Shown one piece after another: positions 46,779-55,706 of a DNA stretch of 64,000 bases. Source of the DNA: Enoplolaimus lenunculus (Eukaryota; Nematoda; Enoplea; Enoplida; Thoracostomopsidae); assembly GCA_030248215.1 (NCBI GenBank), contig JASANG010001013.1, forward strand, positions 372,001 to 436,000. The letters are read 5' to 3'. The translations under genes were made by a program, and so were the position numbers. The first letter of the stretch is position 1. Every line of letters starts with the position of its first letter. The notes below the pieces were generated by a model. That model had not been told where the DNA came from, ran no database searches, and saw only the letters and a program-made list of their open reading frames with translations.

Positions 46779-46992
46779 GTTAACTTTGATATCCTGGTCC
46801 GTCGTGGAACTTTTTTTCCCAGCTTCCTGAGTGGTTCATTCAGTGTAGCATTAAAGTGCAAAAATTTGCAATTAAAATGATTAAATGCTAAACTTTAAAC
46901 CGGCATCAATATTGATTTTAAGTGAAAAAAAAATTCGCAGCAAATATATTTTTGCTACAATTGGACAAAAATCGGTATATTTTGGGTTCAAC

Positions 46993-47026
46993 AACTATAA
47001 CAACAACAACAACAGCAGCAGCAGCT

Positions 47027-47057
<31 letters not shown>

Positions 47058-47197
47058 CCAACAGCAACAACAACAACCACCAACAACAACAACAACAATA
47101 ACAACAACAACAACAACAAAAACAACAACAACAACAACCAACAATCAACACCAATCAACAACAACAACAACCAACAACAACAACAACAACAACCAAT

Positions 47198-47250
<53 letters not shown>
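46993..47250. repeat. AAC trinucleotide microsatellite
   Basis: About 260 bp of CAA/AAC triplets with a few interruptions. Homopolymeric open frames in all phases are artefacts. Confidence 0.95.
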
Positions 47251-47252
<2 letters not shown>

Positions 47253-47809
47253 CAAACAAGGTGGTTCCGGCATTTCTCTCTACCGCACCCTTCATAATTC
47301 CGGGTGCCCCGACCGTTGTATACCAGCCGAAACTTCGCCTCACTCACAGAGAAACCAGCAGAAAACACAGATACCTGGCTTTTGTGTAAATTTAAACACG
47401 TAAACACATTACAAGAAGACCACATCAACTTGCTGAAATTGTGTTATTATACAGCTTAAAGTGTAAGCTGAACCCAAACAAAACGGCGTTTTACCTTATA
47501 CTTGGGTACAAAGAAAATCAATTTTTCGTGAGGCTAAAAGTTATTCATTAACAGGCTTAACTGCTGCACAACAACACCGTAGTTTCAAACGGTGGGAGGT
47601 AAACAAATTGCAAATTTTGCAGTTTGCAAAATCAGAATGAGAAAAAAACTGTATAGAGTAACGCCACAGGAAAATCATATTGCTTTTAACATATAGAAAC
47701 ATAACATATGATAAAATGAGATACGCTTAAAGTCAAACCAGCTCGTAAAATGTACCTTAGCTTCAGATACATGCAAAATAGTCGGAGAGTATACTGCAAA
47801 TATCGCTGA
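47251..47809. other. Intergenic, no gene seen
   Basis: Unassigned AT-rich sequence without recognised repeats or supported exons. Confidence 0.5.
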
Positions 47810-48136
47810 ATTGAATGGACGTCAGAACTCGCAATTCTGAGTTAATCAACCCATCAGTAATTAACTCGACTCAGAATGGAATCAACTCAAACTGAAAAAT
47901 GACTAATTCGTTAACTGCTTTGATTTATCAGCTCATTGCAAGTTACAGACTGCAAATTGAAGTGAGTTGATTAGGTTCATCAGAACTCACAATTCTGAGT
48001 GGATCGACACATCAGTAATTAACTCCATTCAGACTAGACTCAACTCAACTCAGAGTGAGTTAATGTTTACTGATATTAACTGAGAAAACACTAAATAGCT
48101 AACTGATTTGATTAATCAACTCATTGTAATTTACAG
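47810..48136. mobile_element. Two adjoining family G MITEs
   Basis: GAGTTAATCAACCCATCAGT and GATTAATCAACTCATTGTAA words form one partial and one fuller copy, meeting near 47948 and ending TTTACAGT at 48136. Confidence 0.6.
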
Positions 48137-48646
48137 TAAACGAAGATACTTGTCATTGCTGATTTTGTGCCAATAATCGTTAGGAAACCAGCATCCATGA
48201 CTAAGTCGAACTTTGCCTAGGCTTTATAGTATTTTTAGTGTAATTTCTCGCCACTAATGTCGATTTCTGATGATTCCAACGAAAAAATTGAATAACTGAA
48301 AATTTCAATTATTCCGGTTATCTGGTTATACTAGAAATTTGATTTTTGCCAAAAACTTCAGCAATTTATACACCATAAAACAATCCATCGTGAACAATTG
48401 TAGTAAATTTTTGTTTGCGTTCCGCACAAACAGTCAAATCCAATACGCAAAATTCGCACCAAAAATCAAATTCAAAAATGATATTTTAATATGATTTATT
48501 TCTTATTTTTAAATTACACTTGTAATGGTTTGCAATTGAGTGTAATAATAGACGATTTATACACATAATTAAAATAACAAGCAGTTGATCAAAAAATTAA
48601 AAATTCTGAATCGAGTCAATTTTAATTCGAAACCAAAAAATGTTTC

Positions 48647-48710
48647 CTAATTTTCTTGCGTTAACTGCTGGCCCCAAATTTGTGCCAGGGCTTCAGTATC
48701 ACGCCAATAC
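48647..48710 (-). CDS. Possible terminal exon of an unidentified minus-strand gene
   Basis: A good acceptor (CACTTTTGTAG) precedes an open stretch encoding YWRDTEALAQIWGQQLTQEN then TAG, with an AATAAA about 150 bp downstream (near 48497, minus strand). The composition looks protein-like, but no upstream exon was found between here and 55 kb, so it may be chance. Family unknown. Confidence 0.3.
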
Positions 48711-48769
48711 CTACAAAAGTGTACAAATAAAAAAGTGATAATGTTTAATTCATTCACCATAACACTCCC

Positions 48770-49030
48770 TAAAAATATACTTAAAATTAAGTAAAACTGT
48801 TGCCGAATTAAGTGCCGGTTTTACTTACTATGGTGCTTGGCAAAGTTTTACTTAGTTTTAAGCAAACACGAAATTCTTCGCTTTACATTTACTTAATTAA
48901 TCAGGAAATGACAGCAGTAGTTTTTACTTATTTACATTATTTAAGCAAAGATTTACTCAATATTTTGTACACTTATACTTAAAACACTTAGTAAAATATA
49001 ACTAAAGTATTTTAAGTAAAGCGTTTTTAC
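48770..49030. repeat. TTACTTAA-rich inverted repeat region
   Basis: Dense TTTACTTA/TAAGTAAA words in both orientations, related in composition to the element at 54599-54953. Confidence 0.45.
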
Positions 49031-49053
49031 AGAGCACAATGTAAGACCCGTGT

Positions 49054-49150
49054 ATACTGTAAATTCCAATGAATTGATTAATCAGCACACAGAACGAATT
49101 AGTTTTATTTCTGGTTATTTCCGAGTTCATCACAGTAAATATTAGCATAC
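49054..49150. repeat. Family G MITE, left part
   Basis: ACTGTAAATTCCAATGAATT start, fading after about 100 bp. Confidence 0.5.
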
Positions 49151-49607
49151 TTTTGAGCGGATTTAATTCCGTGTAACCGTTGTGAATTCCAAAAATTTTA
49201 GATTCGATTTCATTTATTTCTGAAAAGGTACATCTCAAAGAACGAATAGTTCTCACGATCCAGTGATTGCTAAGAACCGACAGAAAAAAATTTGATTTTA
49301 CGACCGGATTGGTAAATCTAGCAATGCGCAAATAAGAATTTTTGTCACAACTAAAATTATTCTACTATTAATTCGCAACCCTAAGCCTAATGTTGTCTTA
49401 ACCTAAGTCTAGACTTGAACCGAAACCAGCGTTCACTTTAAGCTAAGCCAGCACACGTTATCTATGCGGCCTGCCCACTTTGAGACAGGGAGATTGAAGG
49501 ACTTCTAAACAGAGAGGTTTAGGTTTAGGTTTAGGTTTTAGGCTTAGTTGTAATGCCCCTGGCCCGTTAAAACGATCTGCCCAAATCATGCAATACGCAA
49601 GCACATC

Positions 49608-49985
49608 CAGTGTACAAACGGATAATATAAATAACGGAAACGCAACCGGAAAACGGATATTGATGTATAAAAGTTTCAAAGATGTTTTATTTTTCTGCCA
49701 AAACAATTGACGCACGCAAACAGTCGTATGGTTTTGTAAAATTTTAAAGAAACATAACGGATGCATCGAAATTTTAAAGATTTTGGTTAAATTTCGTCAT
49801 TTTTTTACTTCATATCAAACGATTGCAGCATATTTGTACTTAAAAATTGCGAAATATACGTGATCGTAATTTATAACTAATTTTGAGCATAAAAATAACA
49901 CAATTTCCGGCATTTCTATAACACAAACGAAACTGGCTACCGATTTTCATATCGGAAACGGAAACGGATATTCGGATACACCCTG
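49608..49985. mobile_element. Family E non-autonomous element
   Basis: CAGTGTACAAACGGATAATA to GGATATTCGGATACACCCTG. The two ends are inverted copies of each other in the GTACAAACGGATA / TATTCGGATACAC region. Confidence 0.65.
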
Positions 49986-50168
49986 TGCTTAACATAAGAA
50001 CACAGCGGGGAAAAAATTTGCATTTTCGCCAAAAGACGTAGACTTTTTAAAAATTTGTACAATTCCTTATCCATTTGGTTCAAATACAGGTACAAGACAT
50101 TGATAAATGAACAAAACTTTACCAAAACCTGATTTATGAGCCACTTATCATTGCCAGAAAACATATAA

Positions 50169-50335
50169 AATCGGGCCCGTAGCCAAGGGATGGGCACGGG
50201 GGCTCAGCCGCCCTGGAAAAATTTTGGCCCCCATAGAAGATTTCCAACCTTGCTTGTAAGTCAGTGACATCCTTTAAATGCCCCTCCAGAAAATTTTTAG
50301 CCCTCCCTAGCAAGGTTGGCTGGCTACTGGCCTGT
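50169..50335. mobile_element. Family M element
   Basis: CGGGCCCGTAGCCAAGGGAT to AGGTTGGCTGGCTACTGGCC, related to 37988-38158. Confidence 0.55.
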
Positions 50336-51117
50336 ATAAAATATTGTCACTGATTGCTTTCTGTAGTTGTGCTTAAGTAACAACTTTCAAAGCGAAATCA
50401 TGCGTACAACATCGGTTACGCTGGTTTGCCTTTTGCAACAAAAATAAACATCGAAACTTGAAGAAAAATAAACAAATTTGACGCGTTACACGAATTGTCA
50501 AATAAACAAACTAAGATAAACTGGTTCAGACCTCGGATTCACATAAGTATCCCCCGCCATGCCATGGACGTATAAGATTTTGTGGAACCTGGGTTGCGAT
50601 CTGTAAAGACTTCGAAAGTAGACTTTGTTGTGTTACAAACTGAAAAAGTATGAAAAATTATTTACAAAAATTCTCGAAAGGGTCGACGCCTTAAACACCA
50701 CCCCCCTGGCTACGCTCTTGCTCAACGCTTGCCACCACATATTTGCACGGTGCCCGAAAATTCTTCCCACCAACGGTGTATAACCGTCTCCTTAAATAGG
50801 TTTAATTTTTCCTCGGCAGGTTTACTGGTTTTCACGCCGTTTGCCAGATTTTGAGCAAAAACCCAATTCAATATGTGTAGCCGGAAATTTTGCCTGAAAA
50901 ATTAATACGGCGCCGAAGGAAATTTGAGGGAAAAAGTTTTTTTTTGGAAATAAATGACTTTATCAATGGTACAAATCTAAATGAAGCATTGATCAAGTTT
51001 GCCATTAAATGCCTTCAGCAGAAATTGTTAAATTATTGCAAAATTCGCTACAAAATATTATTAAGGTTGATTTGGCGTGTGGTAGAATAGTTGAAATATT
51101 TCAGGCATAGCAAATTG
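50336..51117. other. Intergenic, no gene seen
   Basis: Unassigned sequence. The 66-codon open frame at 50890-51090 has no recognisable features. Confidence 0.5.
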
Positions 51118-51307
51118 GGCCAATGTTACTTTAAGGGGCGTAACAGTAGATTAAGCGTATTTCTAAGCATAAGCCTAAGCCTGAGCGTTACAAACAATGA
51201 GTTCCTAAGCCTAAACCTAAGCCTAAACAAAAAATGTAATCTAGGATGTAAACCTACTCTTTTATAGACCCACTAGAATCCTGGACCCCCTTAAAGTAAC
51301 ATTGGCC
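51118..51307 (+). mobile_element. Type B TTAGGC-MITE with perfect 8-bp target duplication
   Basis: GGCCAATGTTACTTTAAGGG to CCCCTTAAAGTAACATTGGC. GCAAATTG flanks both ends exactly. The best reference copy of type B. Confidence 0.92.
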
Positions 51308-51698
51308 GCAAATTGGATACCAGGACAACGTTAACCAGATAACCCGGTTGCATTCCTATTCCATGTATCCTAATTTTGACAGTATGAGATTGACAATATT
51401 TGATAAACAATCGAAACAAATTTCAAATATTTGTCAAAAGCGAACATGTGGTCTAACGGCAGATCGATGTGAGCTGGCCTCAGTGGGGCTGGGCATTTGA
51501 GTCAGGTTTAGGCTCCGGTTGAAGTCTGTGCCCGCAGCCACTGACTGAGGATTGGTGCTAGGTTTAGGATCCTTGTAAGTAATTGGATTAAAATTTGAAA
51601 TCATATTTTAAAAAATACATTTCACGGTTCAAATAGCGTCTTCATGATGGCTTTTCTAACAGATGATCCGTTGATGATAAACGTAGTTGAAGAGATGC

Positions 51699-51770
51699 GG
51701 TTCGTGGCGCAATGGTAGAGCGCTTGCGTCGAAGTCCGTAGGTCGCAAGTTCGACTCCACCAGTACCCCG
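51699..51770 (+). ncRNA. tRNA-like sequence, probably a SINE head or tRNA pseudogene
   Basis: A box TGGCGCAATGGTAGAG with a pairing GCGC/GCGC D stem, and B box AGTTCGACTCC. The anticodon stem pairs weakly and the T stem and acceptor stem do not, so a working tRNA is unlikely. It resembles family S2. Confidence 0.5.
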
Positions 51771-52019
51771 ATTTTCCAGCTGCTTAGTTAAAAGGTGATG
51801 ACTGACGGTAAGCTAAAATAGCGTTTTGACAAACGGTAACAAACGTTTACGCAACGTCGTGATGCGAAGTATAATAGAGATTCAGGGCAGAGTTTGTTCG
51901 CTCGAAAAATCATTTTGAAAGATGTTGTTTGAAATATTGCTTAAATTTTGACAAAATCTCTAAATTAGACTCTAGAATGAAGCGAAATATCAGGCAGCAA
52001 AAAAACTGTCGTGGATAAC

Positions 52020-52230
52020 CCAACAACAACTGCAACAACAACAACAACGACGAGGAGGAGGAGGACAACGACGACGAAAACAACAAAACAATGGCAAAAC
52101 AACAAAAAACAACAACAAAAACAGCAACAACGACAACAACACAACAACAACAACCAACAACAACGACGACGACGACGACGACAACAACAACAAAACAACA
52201 ACAACAACAGCAGCAACAACAACGACGACG

Positions 52231-52261
<31 letters not shown>

Positions 52262-52342
52262 CGACGACGACGACGACGACGACAACAACAACAAAACAAC
52301 AACAACAACCAACAACCAACAACAACAACAACAACAACAAAT
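52020..52342. repeat. CAA/CGA trinucleotide microsatellite
   Basis: About 320 bp of CAA and CGA triplets with short GGA runs. Open frames in it are low-complexity artefacts. Confidence 0.95.
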
Positions 52343-53043
52343 TGCAGTTTGCTGCACGCAACCTGCACACAATAACAACACAACATTGCATTAACAATTC
52401 AACACTTGAATGCAACCGACAATTGTGGCAAAGTTATTATTACGAAGTGTTTCTATTGACCAAAAATTTGTTTACATATTTGGCTTCGAATTCAAGGTTT
52501 CCCTCAAACCCGAAAAAAAAGAAATATATTTTCCACACACAAATGACAAACATTTCTGACCACATTAATATATAATTAAAGTTGGAACACTGACGATGCA
52601 TAATTTTGGCATTGTTTCAATTCGATATTTGAATATAGTCGGAGTGGTTTTAGGCGCAGTCAAAAAACGAACGGCTCCTCTTGGTTTGGTATCCGGTGTG
52701 TTGACATCCGGCCGCTTCCTGCGCCAATCTATGAAGCTGGATAAACACAGGGAATATGTATAGAACAGGGCCGGAACAGTAGTATAAGCATATTCCTTTT
52801 CCTAAGCCTAAGCCTATGCCTAAGCGTATGGATGAGCCTATTCCTAAGCCTAAGCCTAAGCCTAGGCCTAAGGCTAAGCGTATGGATGAACCTATTCCTA
52901 AGCCTAAGCCTAAGCCTAGGCCTAAGGCTAAGCGTATGGATGAACCTATTCCTAAGCCTAAGCCTAAGCGTATTGGCCAATGTTACTTTAAAGGCCGTCC
53001 AATTTTCCCGGGACAGCAATGTACCAGGAGTACATTCCAAAAA

Positions 53044-53545
53044 TATAATTGGGACAGCGGGACAGCTGGGACAGATGAGACAGTGGGACAGATGGGACGG
53101 CTGGGACAGATGGGACAGATGGGGCAGTTGGGACAATTGGGACAGATGGGACACTTGGGACAGATGGGACAGTTGGGACAGATGGGACAGTTGTGACAGA
53201 GGGACAGTTGGGACACTTGGGACAGATGGGACAGATGGGGCAGTTGGGAGAGTTGGGACAGCGGGACAGATGGGACAGTTGGGACAGATGGGACAGTTGG
53301 GACAGATGGGACAGCTGGGACACTTGGGACAGATACAGTTGGGACATTTGGGACAGATGGGACAGTTGGGACAGATGGGACAGTTGGACAGATGTGACAG
53401 TTGGGACACTTGGGACAGATGGGACAGATGGGACAGTTGGGACAGATGGGACAGTTGGGACAGATGGGACAGTTGGACAGATGTGACAGTTGGGACACTT
53501 GGGACAGATGGGACAGTTGGGACACTTAGGACAGATGGGACAGAT
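53044..53545. repeat. GGGACAG minisatellite
   Basis: Units of 9 bp (GGGACAGTT, GGGACAGAT, GGGACACTT) tandemly repeated over 500 bp. All frames are open on both strands for long stretches. Confidence 0.95.
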
Positions 53546-53757
53546 ATATATGTGAATATATATGTATATATTATATATACATATATATTATATGTATAAT
53601 ATATACACATATATAAACTTATATAGATATACACATATATATGTATATAATATATAAACATATATATTATATGTATAATATATACACATATATAAACATA
53701 TATAGATATACACACATATATATGTATATATGTATATATATTATATATACCTACGTA
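53546..53757. repeat. AT-rich TATATGTATA microsatellite with a duplicated block
   Basis: TATATA/CATATA words; a block of about 75 bp is repeated (53577-53650 and 53657-53730). Confidence 0.9.
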
Positions 53758-54161
53758 AATATATCTGCCTGTGCATATGTAAACAGGAGCGCATAAGTGT
53801 GCACTCCGGGTATATTTGTGTCCCGGGCAATTGGGGCGGCCTTTATAGTAACATGGGCAAGAGTATGGATGAGCCTATTCCTAAGCGTAAGCCTAAGCCT
53901 AAGCTTAAGCAAAAAAATTATTCTAAAGCTCAAACTGAGTCGATTATAGGATCTCCGGAAAACGATCCGGCCCTGTTCTATACATGGGCCAAACACTGTA
54001 TACACAGGCCGTCCCTGCAAAAAGGATTCATATTTTGCCACGTGTTTTTGTAATGTGCGACTATATCTAACGTTTCTTTAACATAGTTTCTAATATAAAA
54101 TTGTTATCTTGGCCGTTGTATTAATTGTAATATACGTTCAGTAAACACAGCTGTGCAAGCA

Positions 54162-54320
54162 CACTGTAAAAAATGGCGAGTCAAATTGACTGTCACTGAA
54201 ATAGGCTCTACGGAACTTTACAAACTGAGTCAAATTCGACTCCGCCACAGTCAAACGTGCGACAGTTTGGAAAAGTCTATTTCGGAGAGAGTCAACTTGA
54301 CTCACCATTTTTTTGCAGTG
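54162..54320. mobile_element. Palindromic MITE, family F, shorter copy
   Basis: CACTGTAAAAAATGGCGAGT to CACCATTTTTTTGCAGTG; part of one arm is deleted. Confidence 0.75.
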
Positions 54321-54598
54321 ATTTCAGTAAGGATGCAACCGGAAACGAAAAATGTGCCGGAACCAGAAGGTCGACAAAGTTTGCCGGCGTCCAAACGAGG
54401 GTTGAAAATGAGGCAAAATTAGACAATTGAAAGTGACGTTCAACTCGCTAATTTTAACAATAATTTATAAAAAGTTGTCAAAATTTTCTGTTAAACTTTA
54501 TTTTTTGATAAATATCGACTATTAAAATTCCGGAGAACGAAGAAAAGTTAAGAAAAATATTAATGAACGACGCAAATTTTATAAAAATAACAAACATT

Positions 54599-54953
54599 GG
54601 CTGGGTTTCTGAAACCCTACTTCAGTATCACTTGGAACATAAGTACGTGCTAAGTAATTACTTAACCATTTTGTCGTTTTTAAAATCGTACTTAAGTAAA
54701 TACTTAACCCGCTGACTAAATCTTACAGATTACAAATTAACCGTTCAGGTATACAAACTTTGGTTCAATTGAAATTGCATACTCGTGCTGCCTCCTTTAT
54801 ATATAATAAAAACTATTACTTTTTTGTTATGATAATGACTCACATTAGGCGTTTACCTGTTTTGTTCGAAAAGTTAAGTATTCACTTAGTCAGCGACTTA
54901 AGTAATAAGCATAGCTTAAGTAAATACTTAAGTAACATTTTAGAAACGCGGCC
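54599..54953. mobile_element. Inverted-repeat element with TTAAGTA words
   Basis: GGCTGGGTTTCTGAAA at the left and, inverted, GGCCGCGTTTCTAAAA at the right; both arms contain AAGTAAATACTTAA. Confidence 0.65.
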
Positions 54954-55169
54954 ATTAAAGTACTAAAACTGCCGTATCCTGCAGCAACAAATTTACCGAA
55001 GCCGGAAATTGATTTTCTGCCGGATCCGTCAGACATTTTTTCTCTGACAGATTTCACTAATAAACGGATATAAAAAATTACTGAAAACGAAACCATAAAC
55101 CGGTTATTATTATTATAACGACATTAGTGCAAATACGACAGAAACAACATAGCAATTTGAACTCGAGTC

Positions 55170-55384
55170 TGTATTCTCAAATGTGTGTAGCACCTATCAC
55201 AAGTGAGCAAAAAGACTTGAAACAGACGCATTCAGAGCGCTGACGATGTCAAACTTGTATCATACGAAGGAACAATCAAATATGAAACACGGACCAGATT
55301 TCAAAGCTCTCGTTCGGTTGCTTCAAAACTTACCAGCCTATCAGCAACTGGTCATAGACGCTTCACACATCTGAGAATACGAAG
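55170..55384. mobile_element. Inverted-repeat MITE, family J
   Basis: CTGTATTCTCAAATGTGTGT to the complement of CGTATTCTCAGATGTGTGAA. Confidence 0.7.
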
Positions 55385-55487
55385 TTACAGTGTAAATTAA
55401 ATTTGGCCATTTAGAACTATAAATCTTTAAATTGAAATGCGAGTTGTAGTTTCAAGATAACGTTTGAATTACCATTAAACAGTAATA

Positions 55488-55683
55488 CACTGTAAAAATG
55501 GGGTCAAATTGACTCCCTCGGAAACAGGCTTTTCCTGACTACACAAACTGAGTCAAATTTGACTCCGCCAGAGTCAACAGTGAATCGAATTCGACTCTGG
55601 CGGAGTCAAATTTGACTCGGTTTGTGTAGTTAGGAAAAGCCTGTTTTCGAGAGAGTCAATTTGACTCACCATTTTTTACAGTG
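55488..55683. mobile_element. Palindromic MITE, family F, with TA duplication
   Basis: CACTGTAAAAATGGGGTCAA to the complement of CACTGTAAAAAATGGTGAGT, TA on both sides; almost a full-length inverted repeat. It ends 23 bp before the MCFD2-like start codon. Confidence 0.85.
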
Positions 55684-55706
55684 TACCTTAAGATCACTGT
55701 GCTAAT

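Larger units (their letters stand above)
52975..53858. mobile_element. Type B-related element with GGGACAG/AT cargo, nested in a type A MITE
   Basis: Terminal inverted repeats of about 60 bp: GGCCAATGTTACTTTAAAGG at the left and, inverted, GCCCATGTTACTATAAAGGC at the right, continuing through CCCGGGACA. Cargo: a GGGACAG minisatellite and AT microsatellite. It splits the word AAGCGTATGGATGAG of the host array. Confidence 0.85.
52751..53990 (+). mobile_element. Type A TTAGGC-MITE split by a nested element
   Basis: Left arm GTATAGAACAGGGCCGGAAC and three CCTAAG blocks (52795-52970); the array resumes at 53866 and ends CCGGCCCTGTTCTATACATG. Flanks AAACACAG and AAACACTG match at 7 of 8. Confidence 0.85.

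Noticed and set aside
46885-47428. Asn/Gln/Thr-rich and Val/Cys-rich frames
   Set aside because: Products of the AAC trinucleotide microsatellite read in different phases.
51699-51770. Functional tRNA gene
   Set aside because: T and acceptor stems do not pair; only the Pol III box motifs and D stem are convincing.
52729-53715. Long open frames on both strands in the GGGACAG region
   Set aside because: Low-complexity repeat without stops; it lies within the nested transposon.
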